Shown here piece by piece: positions 30,307 through 41,345 of a DNA stretch of 64,000 bases (its first letter is position 1; each line of letters opens with the position of its first letter). This DNA comes from Cryptomeria japonica (Eukaryota > Streptophyta > Pinopsida > Cupressales > Cupressaceae). The DNA lies in contig NC_081414.1 in NCBI RefSeq assembly GCF_030272615.1, positions 813,666,569 through 813,730,568 on the forward strand. The letters run 5' to 3'. The position numbers and the translations under genes are program-made. The notes below the pieces were generated by a model that was not told where the DNA came from, did not search any database, and saw only the letters and a list, made by a program, of their open reading frames with translations.

Positions 30307-31251
30307 ATGATTTTGAATGAGAATATCTGAAGTGTGTTTTCTTGGAAATGGAATGTATGGTGCCATTGGATCTTGAATTTCTAAAGCATGGAAAGGACTA
30401 GCATCATGACTTGGATTAGATTGGATTTGTATGATGGATAGCCTTTGGGAGATTATGTTATCGGATAGAGATGGTGTGGATTGCTCTTGTGTGACTTCAG
30501 GGGATGATGAAATGATGGATATATATGATTGATTTGGACTTTGGTTGAATGGGATTTTAATTTGATTCAAAGGGATTTGATTTTGGTTGAAAGGGGTTTG
30601 AATGTTGGGTTGATGTGATTGGTATAATTGATATGTCGGGTTGAAAGAAAAAGAAGGTTGACATGACTCTAATGTTGGTTGAATTGAAGAAGGAATGATT
30701 TTGTTGGAGAATGAAGGTTGGCATGTTTGAATGGTCTCACAAGAGAAAGAAGGTTGGCTTGATAATGATTCCCTAGTGGTTATCACTTCCCTCATTATTT
30801 TTTTTAACCAATCTCTATGGTTATTAGGACTAGTCATGACTCTCATTTGTTGTTGCAAAGTCTTAATTTTTTGAGCTAAAATCTCTATGGATGACGATGG
30901 AAAATGGAAGGGATGAATTCTTCACCTTCCCTATGAAATGCATAACACCATTCCATGATGTTTTCTTGACTGGTTTGGACCTAGATCACAACATGTAAGA
31001 TGCTTTCTCCATTTCTCTAAAAGTGGCAATTTTGTTTGATTTGTTGGTCTTGACAAACTTGTTTGAGTTGAGGTTGAATTTGATTGATTTCTCTGATTGT
31101 GTTTTGGATGTTTGAGGTAGGATTTTCTAAAAATGATTACAATACACCAACAAGTAAGAAGACACACATTAAACTGAACAAAATAAAGCATGTTTGATAG
31201 GATCTTTTCAAATCCCAATGTTTTCGATAAAATTTGGCCAAACGATAACAC
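30307..31251 (-). pseudogene. Element C gag-region ORF, Gln/Pro/Ser-rich
   Basis: The longest open part is 30,858-30,307, rich in Gln, Ser, Pro and Asn (repeats of QPSFS and IPFNQ) and continuous in frame with 29,935 once the solo LTR is removed. The weaker open part 31,251-30,931 has no recognised domain. No capsid motif or knuckle like those of A and F is visible, so the capsid region is lost or unrecognisable. Placement as gag is by position only. Confidence 0.5.
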
Positions 31252-32904
31252 ATCAAGCAGACTCTCCTAAGGTCAAAAGGTCATGAATAATACCACAACC
31301 CACATCTTGACACTCCATCATCTCAAACAACCCTTTCACACCCTAGGGCGTGCCCATTTTTTTGCCTTTGTTCAGAAATTAAACCAAAGAGGATCGCTCC
31401 TCAATTGGCTCGTTATCTTGGGAGATATATGGTGAGTGTATTGGAGGTGGATTCTTTCCCACCCTTGCACTATGATAGTATAAGTGTATGGTTACTGACT
31501 TGATTTGGCCTCTAGATCTTAAAGTATTTAATCAAGTTTCCATTCAGGTGGTCATAATCAGCAGCGTGTTATGCTCCATCAAGGAGGTCTCCCAGTCTGA
31601 AGAGGTTATACTCTATAGATTTTCTCGTACCATATAGGCACCGCGGGAGGCATAATGCTATTATGACAACATGTATCACTCGTTGCTTATAATTTTCATT
31701 GCAAACACATTTATTTTATAGTGGTTTAGAATACTTGGCGTTAGCCATTACCACTTAGGTCATTCCCTCTCACTTGTCCTTATGGGCTACTCAAGAGGCA
31801 GGCCTTCTAAATATTTTATCCTAATGCATAATTGATAGAAAGCATGAAAAAGATGGGTCTGGCTTTTTGGTCACCTAGTTAAGGGGAGTGCATATGCCTA
31901 TCACCTTGAGAACACAGAAAGAAAAAGTTCTTTTTAAGCCTTCATCGAAAAATTATCTATGCTACTTGGAGATGTTACTCCAAAAGACATGGTGTTCATT
32001 TTAACTGACATAGCAATGGTGAAATTTGTGTTGTTCTTTTTAAGAGCACTAAAAGAAAGATTTAGATAAACTAAGTCCAACTATCCCTGCAAGAAACCAT
32101 GAGAATTGTTAGCACATTGTGGGCTCTCCAGCCTAATTCTGCTTCTTCGGTTACAAAATTTGTTTCACTGTCTGTAAAAAAAAATCATTAAAATGCCATA
32201 ATTAGAGAAAATGAAGAACATAAATAATTTGACAGAATCCAGTAGATGCGAATCAACATTGAAACGATTGCAAATTTCTAGGTATGCAAATGCAAATTTC
32301 TATCATAGCTATTGCAGTGCACTATCTGAGCAAATGCAGTGTAACGTCTAGTCAAATGCAAATTAGTTATAAGATAAAATTTAAAAGAAAAAAGAACTTA
32401 TGAGACAAAGGCTTCACTCATAATGATATTTCCCATGATCTCAGTATCGTTATGTATGTCATACTTCTACAAATATTTGTACACGATGTTGTAGTATCGA
32501 GATAAAGATGCCTGATATTCTAGGTATTGGAGCCTATTTTCTGCTTTGAGTATTTGTTGGTAAGCTCTCTATTATCTTCTGTCTTCTGATCTCCTTCTTG
32601 TACATGCAATTTTGAATCTTATTTTTCCTGCCATGAGATTAGATGCATTTTATGCAGAAAAATGAAAGTTTCTAGAATTTAAAAAGATTGATGGGTTAGT
32701 AGTGCAAATAGACCAGGAACAAAAATGACAAGAGAAATTAAAAAAAAAGAAGCTAAGCGAATGCGAATCAATATGTGAGCGATTGTGAATTTATGTGAAG
32801 GCGAATGCCTAGTGTTAGCGAATGCACATCATTATGAGAAAATGCGTAGCCCTTCCTGATTTTCGCCAAAAAAAAAAGAAGTCAAATCACAAAGTTAAAT
32901 GCTG
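31252..32904 (-). other. Element C 5' leader
   Basis: 1.65 kb without a gene. 31,740-32,060 resembles the leader of element A. Next to the primer site (32,240-32,345 and 32,755-32,850) are loose repeats of GCGAATGC, GCAAATGC and GCGATTGTGAAT type, in the same relative place as the AGCGCT array of A. Confidence 0.5.
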
Positions 32905-32907
32905 TTA

Positions 32908-32927
32908 TGTTCACATCGGGTTCACCA
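32908..32927 (-). other. Element C primer binding site (tRNA-Trp)
   Basis: Minus strand TGGTGAACCCGATGTGAACA; 18 of 20 match the tRNA-Trp site of B, with C to T and T to C changes. One base separates it from the LTR at 32,929. Confidence 0.8.
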
Positions 32928-32928
32928 T

Positions 32929-34081
32929 TGGTTCTTAGGGGTAAATTAATCATCAAGATAATCAGATGTAAAATAGCAAATCACAACTCTAAATCCAATT
33001 ACAATTAACTCCTAAATGATATTGAAATAATGCTAAATCAATTGAATAATGAATAGAATCTAATTAAACTCTCTCAATTGATGTAACAAGGCTTCCATTG
33101 CTCTTCTCCAATTTGTGTGATAGGTGGCTCTCAAGTGTTGCACTGGGATTTCCTGCATATGATTGACACAAATATTTTGAAGATTGTGATTCTAGATTCT
33201 ATGATTCTAGCTTGATTTGAGAAATTGATGTTGTTTTTATAGATTTTCAAGAGAGATGGGGAGAGATTTTGAACTCAAGTCCTCATTGTGAGTGAACTGA
33301 TTTAGATTGATTAGTTAATAGAGTTGATTGATTCGTTCTTAGATTTATTGAGTATTCAACTAAATAGATTGGATAGTGAACTGAATAGATTCTATCTAGT
33401 TGAATGAGTTGATTGAGGAGATGACTAATTTTATTGATTAGTCAAACAAGGTAATTTGGAGTGAAAAGGGGTGATTGGAGAGTTAACTGAGTTAACTAAT
33501 TAGATAATTGATTTGGTCAACCAGTTCCGATTTCAAAATGTGTTGTAGGAGATTGAATTGAATTTCAATTTCATTTTGATTTTGATTTGAATTTGGGTTT
33601 TTGAATACTGAAATGCACATGAGATTAACTGAAATTTATTGAAATGCAGTTTTGGTGAAATGTTAATTTGATGATTTGAAATTAGATGAAATTAATTGAA
33701 ATCCACATTTGGGGAATTGTGAATTTGAGAGAAATGAAATTAGATGCAATTATTTGAAATTCAAATTTTGGGATTTGGAGGAATAAGTTAATTAAGTTAA
33801 ATAATTTTAAATGAAATTATTTAAACATTAGAAATGGGATTAATTAAATAAAAAAGATTATTTATTTGAGGAATAAATCATAATTAATTAAATAATTAAT
33901 ATTTGAAAAAGGGGGTAGTGATGAATTTATTAATAGATAGAGATTGAATGACTAGTAATGTAGAAATTGATGATTTGAATTAGTAAGAAGAATTAATTAG
34001 TTTAATTAAATAATTAATGAATTACTTAATTAATAAGATGAATAATTAGCGTATGATTAATGAGACATTTTTAGGTGTCCA
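32929..34081 (-). repeat. Element C 5' LTR
   Basis: 1,153 bp, uninterrupted; it shows the empty site for element B (one CAAGA at about 32,954-32,958). In element sense it runs TGGACACC ... AGAACCA. Confidence 0.9.
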
Positions 34082-34430
34082 CGAGATGATCATTAAAATG
34101 GAAAGAAGGTATAGTGTCACTAGGAAATATATCCACAATATCCTCCTCTAGCACCAAATGATACTCATGAGACATGCATAGTCTAGGAGAAGGATAGACA
34201 TCATACTTCAAAGCTTCATCCTTGAGAGGGAGATCTTTGAAAGAAGTGTTAATAGTCTCTTCTTGAACTAGGATTTCCTCATGGGTAGATCCAATTTTGG
34301 GAGAGGAACAAGTATTGTTTATTAATGTTTCATCCTTAAAAGGGAGAGCAATAATAAAGGTTTTATTGAAATCATCCTCTTTTCCCAAAACGTCCCTAGG
34401 AGGATCTTTAGGAGAGGGGTGAAGGGTCAT
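34082..34430 (-). pseudogene. Element D gag-like N-terminus with 36-residue repeats
   Basis: ATG at 34,430; open into the C LTR, where the frame is cut. Two tandem repeats of about 36 residues share LPxKDExL, SPxxxxxHEE/HEY and a VxEExI ending. A third copy continues at 9,714-9,610 on the other side of element C (SRDKALMSY...SPKFCFTHED), which shows that both fragments come from one ORF. No capsid or knuckle motif. The last codons before the junction are HFNDHL. Confidence 0.75.
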
Positions 34431-34624
34431 AAGAAGCTATAAGAAACTATCACATCTAGGCAATATGAAAGTAACTAAATGAAAATAATACAATTTTCAA
34501 ATGATAACCTATGAGAACTATAATTTTTTTAAATTTTTTTACTAATGCAAGTACAAAATCCATGAATAAATGCACATCTAAAACTTATACAAAAATTGGG
34601 TCTAAAATCATAAACATGCAAGAA

Positions 34625-34639
34625 GAGTTGGGTTCACCA
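34625..34639 (-). other. Element D primer binding site
   Basis: Minus strand TGGTGAACCCAACTC; the first ten bases match the tRNA-Trp site and the rest has decayed. A 3-nt spacer separates it from the LTR, as in element B. Confidence 0.65.
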
Positions 34640-34642
34640 AAA

Positions 34643-36257
34643 TGTTTAAGATGAAAATGGACTAGGTAGGATTAGGGCCAAGCTCCACTTTCACATAAAC
34701 ATTGGAATACAAAGCCACCAAGGATAGGATTGAACTTGACTAACTCTTTTCAAAGAGAGTTAAATCATGGCTTAGGGCTTCTATTCCTTTGTTTCTTTGG
34801 AAAGTGTATGAACTCGAGATGAGATGATATCAAACTAAGATCTAACTACAATGTAAATGTAAACTAAGAATGTTGTAACAGACTATTATGCAAACAAATA
34901 CTCATCAATAGGTACAAAAATGGATAAAATATATAGAGGTGCACCTGTGACTACAATTCAGGGATGAATTCACAAGATTGGTGCACCCAGAGTGTTTTAG
35001 TCTTCCCACTTTTTCACACAAAGTTAACTGGAACCTCTTGAGAGCATACTATCTGCACCCTTGAAATATAAAATTGATATTTGAGGACCAGGGTGCCCAA
35101 AACGCCTTGGTCTAGGACTAGGTCGCCCATCACACCTTGGTCTAGGGTTTTTCTAGTTTTGCTTCTTGATACAACTTTGTGATTGTCTACTATTACTCTT
35201 CTATCTCAGTGACTTTGTTGAAAACTTGTAGCTGCACTTGCAAGATAGAAAGAGGGTATGGTGGTGGATACATAGGGTTTGCCTTGGTCAACCCCCTATT
35301 TGGTGATTTCCACCACCATGAATGGTGTTGAAATTGGAATAATGTATGTACTCTTGAATCTTAAGTGTGTCTAAGATTGCTATGAGCTAAGGTAAGTAAA
35401 TGCAAACTAGAGTATACTCAAGTGTGTAAGATAAAAACCCAAAAATGATATTGGTGTGAATGAGCTAATCCATAAATGAATTAAATGATAAAGTGTCATA
35501 TCTAAAGTTTAATAGCAGAAATATGACAACAACACCAAATTATACCTAATCTTTAGGAAGAGGTACAAGCCAATCATTAGTCAGTAATTTCCTATTATTC
35601 TCTAATATCTCTTGAAGCTTCCATGGTTGATGAGTGTTGATGAATAATGAATTGTAGATCTTGAATTCTCCTAAAAGCAACACCTTCACTTCATAAGGAT
35701 ATCTCCAATTTTGCATCAATATTGTACATGCTTGCAATATCTCACAAATGAGGAAAATAACTATTTATATATGAGATTCTAGGTTTGATTAGATAAATGA
35801 ACAACCTAGGTTTGTTATTTATTTTCACAAAGCTAGTTTTGATTAGGATAGGACTGTCTTATTATCCTCTTGAAATCCAAGACATAAAGAGTGGGACCAT
35901 GCCAATTTTTGTCCTAGTCTTGATACTTTCAGCTTGACTTTTTAGGGATGTAGAATTATAGGGTTCTAATGCTGGAATTAAGTTTGTGTGACAATATATG
36001 ATGTTTAGATAAGACAAATATGTCTTGATATTTAAGATAGGATAGGAACTATAATAAATCAAGACAATTTAAATATAAAGGGTACACCTAAAATTAAAGG
36101 CCCAAATGAGAGTGTGATGATGTGAGAATCAAGAAAAGATTCATATTTTAAATTAATTATTAATTAAGTGCATATATAACGAGAAATACGAAAATGAGTG
36201 CTAATGAAGCATGGAATTGGGCATGCTAATTAAAGGTGTACAATTTATGATGTTACA
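34643..36257 (-). repeat. Element D 5' LTR
   Basis: 1,615 bp. In element sense it starts TGTAACATCATAAATTGTAC (compare TGTAGCGTCGTAAATTGTAC in B) and shares the TATA region and GC-rich repeats, now with many C to T changes. The right flank CCAAC would be the target duplication. It contains no gene; ORFs here are chance. Confidence 0.8.
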
Positions 36258-37854
36258 CCAACAAAGGGAGTCAACATGACAAGATAATATGTTAGATTGT
36301 AGCTTTCAAATAGTATAAAAAAATATAGATTTCTTCATTTTAGGCGATAGCCTCCCAATTCCGGAGTGAGAAATCCTCCATTGCCGATCACTTCTTATTC
36401 TCACCCCTTTCCCAATACCTCCCTGCCCACCTTTCAATCAAATTTAGAGAGGTAGGCCCTAGCTAATACAAGTAGTAATGTCCTTGTTACAATAAAAAAA
36501 AGTTAGTGTAAATTGTAATTAATTTCACTTGAAAAATTAATAATAAGTAAAATATATATAATAAAAAATACCCAAAAAATATTTCCACATTAGTATTTGT
36601 GTTGCTAATTAATGTTTGAAATTTTAAAATCCTAACAGTTTTTTTGTAAAAAATGTTACGAATTATGGATTAAATGTCACTTTTGAAATTGTTGTTAATT
36701 ATAAAAACTAGTTATTAAAACTTACATATTTTTTTTACAAGTCAAAAATATATATTTATAATCCATACATAAAATCTCAAAATTGACTACATATCATCTT
36801 CAAGTTCTTAACAATTTGATTGCTATAGGGGAGATGACATAGTAGTTGACAACCCTAACTTCATACTTTTAAAAATCCTACATGAAAATTTCAAATTACT
36901 CCAAATTTTTTACAATTTATTTGACAAATCTCTTGCTTATAACTAAGGTTTCTAGGCCACATCATCAAATATGCTGCCACATCAACATGTTTTTTGCCAA
37001 GGTGTCCAAAAAGGTCCAAAAAAAATTGAGGCCAATACTTGAGCACTAAGTCATGTTTTATTATTGCGTTGATGTGGCATCACATGACTTGTTGCTTTTT
37101 AGATCTAAGGAATACATTTCATTTAATTATGGAGACTCACCATTAACACTAACTTCTTTAAAGACACAACTATTGGTGTAATATTGTTAAAAATATTGGA
37201 CATTAAATTAACAAGTGCTATAACAATTTTTGGAACACGCTCAACTACCAGGTCCTCTCCTCTAAGTGACAAAAAGTTAAGAAATTGTTAAAAATATTGC
37301 TTTCAATGTCTCATTTTAGCTGAAAAGTGGGACACATTATTGTGAAATCACCCTTAGATTTAAAAAAAATAAATTATTTCATTATAATCAAAATGACTGT
37401 TAATTGTTCCCTCTCATATATATCATTATTTGAAAGATTTCATTGTAGATAATTATATATGAGTTGTCCAAATTTGTCATGTTAACTCTCCCATCGCCCT
37501 AGATCATCTCCTAAGATAATTGAATAGATTTTAATTCAATGATTCTATAGAAGAATAATTATAGTTTAACAAAACCAATTGAACAACAACAATAGTATGC
37601 TCACCATCTATTATTCACTCTTCATTGAAAACAATCATGTTTGTCATATTTTATCTTTAGGTTTAAATATTTTTATTCATATTCTACCATTTAAATAAAG
37701 AACCTACATCTAAATTTAGATCATAGAATAAGATTTATAAAAGTTTGCTAATAGTATTAGTTTCCTTATTTACACTTGATCCAAATGCTAGAATCTAGTT
37801 TGAATTTAGGTTCAAACAATGTTTCCCTTGACAATTTTCATATATAGACCTTAT
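36258..37854. other. AT-rich DNA without recognised feature
   Basis: About 1.6 kb, strongly AT-rich from about 36,480. No coding frame, RNA gene or repeat boundary that I can support. It may be the oldest or least repetitive part of the window. Confidence 0.4.
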
Positions 37855-38350
37855 TGAATATTCAGACATCTGAGGGGAGAGGTGGTGAATCAATTGTCTA
37901 TTAACATTTATTTTACCTTTCTCACAAAAACAGATCCAGTAAACTAATCTTTGACTACTTAACCATGAGCAGATATAAACTTGAAAGATCATACACATGA
38001 AACACTAGATATGATGTGGAAAACCCAAGAAAGGAAAAATCATGGAGAATGTTAGTTCTCAATATGAAAACACCTCTTAGGGTGACACCGGTTAAGGTGA
38101 TTTTTACAAATATGGCTCACTACTAGAATGCTCACTGCAGGTGGGCTCACTACCCGACTAAAACCGCTTGAAAAAGAAAGAGGGATCACTACCCAAAAGA
38201 ATAAGAAAGAAAGAATCCACCACTGAAGCACACAATTGAATTGTCAGAATAAACCTTAGGCTCACTATCTCAATATGAAAACACCTCTTAGGGTGACACC
38301 GGTTAAGGTGATTTTTACAAATATGGCTCACTACTAGAATGCTCACTACT
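37855..38350. repeat. Degraded LTR fragment of the H type
   Basis: Contains GAGGGGAGAGGTGGTGAATC, GATGTGGAAAACCCAAGAAA and GACACCGGTTAAGGTGA, which resemble the LTRs of elements H and I (gagaggGGGGTGAATTAG, gATGTGGAAAACCaAA, ACCGGTTAAGGT). Boundaries are unclear. It contains two 79-bp direct repeats, 38,058-38,136 and 38,269-38,347, nearly identical and 211 bp apart. Confidence 0.5.
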
Positions 38351-39292
38351 AGAATTTATTTAATAAGTTCATTTCAATAGTCCCCTTTGATTAATCCTCC
38401 CCCCATTTAATTCATTTCTTCTAATCCCCTAATTAATTAAAACAGATCAATTTATGAGTTGTTGAAAGTTAATTAGCATTTTCCTATTATTTGAATTTTT
38501 AAATTCAAATTTCCCACATGCCTCCTAACTTATAACCACCTAACCTAACCACCCCCCTAACCTAACCCATTCCACCTAATCCTGGGTTTAGCTAACCCTA
38601 TCCTAACCTCCTCATCCTAACCTCCTTATTCTAACCTCCTATGGGTTTGATATTCTCCCCTTGAGACACATGGCACTTATGCCACATGTCTTCTCCCTTG
38701 GACACTTGCACTCTTGTGAGCAAGATTCCTTGACACTTGTCACCATATAGATGACAAGTGTCCCTCCCTCCAACCTCTTCTCCAACCTCCTCTAATTTGA
38801 CCCTTGATATCTTTAGACTCAATCTTGACCATTTATTGTTGCCACCTCACCCCTGGCCTTGGAAATCCTATGAATATCCCCCATTTTGGAGCACAAAGGA
38901 TCCCATCTCATATCATTTTAAGCATTATTATTATAGGCAATTTCATCTTATATCTAGCTTAATTTGATCATCTTCTAGTTTAATTGTATCATCATTTAGA
39001 ATAATCAATGCATATCATTAGCATAATTAGCTTCTTGGATCAATATATTTTAATCATAAATTCATCTAGCTTTCATATCATATCATTTTAAATCCTCTGT
39101 CTTGGTGTAGTCAAGTTGTTGGGATTGATCATCTATATCTGAGAGTAAATCCACATGCGCATCTCTTAGGAGGCGATAGGTCACTTTGTCATGGTTTATC
39201 TTTCATTTGATTTCAATTTGCTAACCATGCTTGTAATGATCTATTGAGTGTTTGTGTTGCAGCTGCAGGTACCCTACTTCACACACACGACA
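38351..39292 (+). repeat. Element F 5' LTR, right part
   Basis: The right boundary is set by CACACGACA followed by a short spacer and the primer site. The left boundary could not be fixed because no partner LTR is visible. It includes a C/T-rich tract with repeated CCTAACC (38,524-38,640) and a perfect 11-bp hairpin (38,732-38,742 with 38,752-38,762, GACACTTGTCA, 9-nt loop). Confidence 0.5.
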
Positions 39293-39295
39293 TTT

Positions 39296-39313
39296 TGGTG
39301 CCCATCGTGGGGC
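39296..39313 (+). other. Element F primer binding site (tRNA-Lys type)
   Basis: TGGTGCCCATCGTGGGGC matches the complement of plant tRNA-Lys 3' end as I remember it (TGGCGCCCACCGTGGGGC) except for two C to T changes. Confidence 0.7.
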
Positions 39314-41345
39314 AGGAAATCTAATTTCTTGGCCTCTTGCATCATCAAAATATTCAATCTCATGGGTTTGTGGTTGTATCTACTTCAGAATCTTGTACGA
39401 GTACCTTTTTCAGTACCGTACAAGTTTCTTTGTGCACTCGTGCGGCTATTTGGGAATACTTGTACTATTAGGTGAAGATACTTGTATGATTTTCTGCTTC
39501 TGTTGTTCCAAAATAGATTGCATTTTAGGGTTTTTGTGCTTGAAATTTGATATCACTAATGCTAACCCTGGTTTGTTTGTGAGTTTTCTAGTAGCCTAAT
39601 TGGTTTTTATAGGATGATTGTCAAAGATTATGCTTTCCAAAGAATCAATTACTCCAAAACAACATGATTACTAATGTATTGGTTTTGCAAGTTGCCTAAG
39701 GAAAACTCAACCAAACTTTGTGTCTTCTTAAAGTTTTCTAGGCACACTTAAATTGCTATTGGTTAATGAACATCTTGTTTTCTATGCTTGAGAAGTTGTT
39801 TAAAAGGTAGGAGAGTATGTTCTTGTCCATTTGAACAATCAGAAATCCTGACCCTTGCAGTGCTTCTATGTTTGAGATTTGAATACCTTTATCGGGCCTG
39901 TCATAGTGGAAAAAAGTAGTCACCCAGTGAGAACAAACCAAGTGAGCATTTCTAGACCTAAGCTTTTGACTCACTCTAAAAAATAGGCCTCTCAGGATTA
40001 AAGTTTTGGAGGATGGGATTATTTGAGTTTTCTCTTTTGAGATCTCTCATATCAGATATTTAGTAGGGCCTCGCGGTCTCAATCACACTTGCACGACTAC
40101 TTCTTGTTTTGGTACCTTGTTGGGCTATAGGCCTTAATCGTGCTTGCATGACTACAAGGGGTAATTCCAAATGGAAATCCTTACTATGAACCCTAAGATA
40201 GAAGCTACCCAGTTCACCTCTGAAAGGGGGATAATCTTTGTGCAAGAGAGATAATAACTCTCCCAAGACACTTGCCATATCGTGTCCCCATTAGCGATTG
40301 GAGTTAGATAATACGACATTGAGAATCCATTGCATGAGACTTAGCGACCGTATTCTGATTATCTATTGGGCATGTACCTGAGTTTGCAAGCAAATGTTTT
40401 CTCTCTCAGCCAACTTCCTTAGGATTTAGCATGCTGTGCTTGAGGTCACTTATCATATCGCGTGTTTGTTGTGTTTTCATCCCTGAAATAGAAACTCAGA
40501 TGTCTAAAACTAGAAAACAAAACTAAAACATCAAACATCATTGATAAAAAATCCGTCGAAGTCAAAATTTTGTCTCTACTCTGTCCTCAGTCGTATGAGT
40601 TTTTTAGTTTGTCATATGAGAAAGATAGTGTATCGTCTTGTTCAGTCTAAATTGTTGTACGAGTTAGGTCAACAGAGGATTTTGTGTTATCAGTTGTTGT
40701 ATGGTTCTATGGGAATTGTCATACAAGATTATGCCTTTGTCATATGGGTCTATATGAATTGTCATCTAGGACTATGTAACCTGTCGTATGAATTTTTGTC
40801 TCTGTCAGTCCAAAGCTATCTTCTTGGATGTCTTTTTCAGACCTACCATGTTTGCTTGGTCAATTTACAATGAGCCTACACACCTGATATCTATCAGCCT
40901 ATTCTTAGTTTGTCTTCTTGGTTCGCTTGGTCAAGTTATCTTCTATCAAATCAGATTCTAGAGCTAGACACCTCAAGATTTTCAAGTATTCGTCTTCAAC
41001 AAGTTCAAGATCTAAAATCTCAAAGTGCATCTTCACCTTCTTTGATAAACTGATCACTCAAAACATAGTTTCTCATAAGGATCTATCATCCTTTATCATG
41101 AAACTACAATGTTTGATTAGGATAACCTCATCCCATATCATAGGATATATCGTTCCTGTTGGACTTGGTTTTATCAAAATCATCTACATTGCACTCCAAC
41201 CTAAGATCGAAAAACTTACAAACTTACAAATACTTGAATTATCTTTTTGTGTCATATCACTCTATCATATCTACATTGACAATCGGTCACTTATCGAAAC
41301 ACCTCTTAGATAATTGAATCCTTGCACAATATTCAACACACGTGT
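39314..41345 (+). other. Element F 5' leader with palindromic motif array
   Basis: 2 kb without a gene. Between 40,588 and 40,800 about nine variants of TCGTACGA (TCGTATGA, TCATATGA, TTGTACGA, TCATACAA) occur; a smaller group lies at 39,397-39,490. Frames of 60-130 codons here lack any recognised motif. Confidence 0.5.

Larger units (their letters stand above)
19346..34081 (-). mobile_element. Element C: deleted Ty3/gypsy element in element D
   Basis: Bounded by its LTR pair (3' LTR 9,715-9,744 plus 19,346-20,477; 5' LTR 32,929-34,081). The primer site is tRNA-Trp type with a few mismatches (32,908-32,927); a purine tract AAAGAGGGGCAAATG stands next to the 3' LTR. It retains a long leader, a P/Q/S-rich ORF, a pol-linker-like ORF and only the last codons of integrase. 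It contains an inverted duplication, element E, a solo copia LTR and, in its LTR, element B. I found no clean target duplication; the flanks read TCTCG and TGTCC in its sense. Confidence 0.87.

Noticed and set aside
9710-34086. Target duplication for element C
   Set aside because: The pentamers flanking the LTR ends (TCTCG and TGTCC in element sense) agree at only three of five positions.
38524-38640. Telomere-like repeat (CCTAACC)
   Set aside because: Irregular C/T-rich tract without a run of CCCTAAA units, lying in a probable LTR.
40541-41313. Plus-strand ORFs of 110 and 131 codons in the F leader
   Set aside because: Composition follows the CGTATGA-type repeats and AT-rich sequence; no domain, and they end before the gag start.
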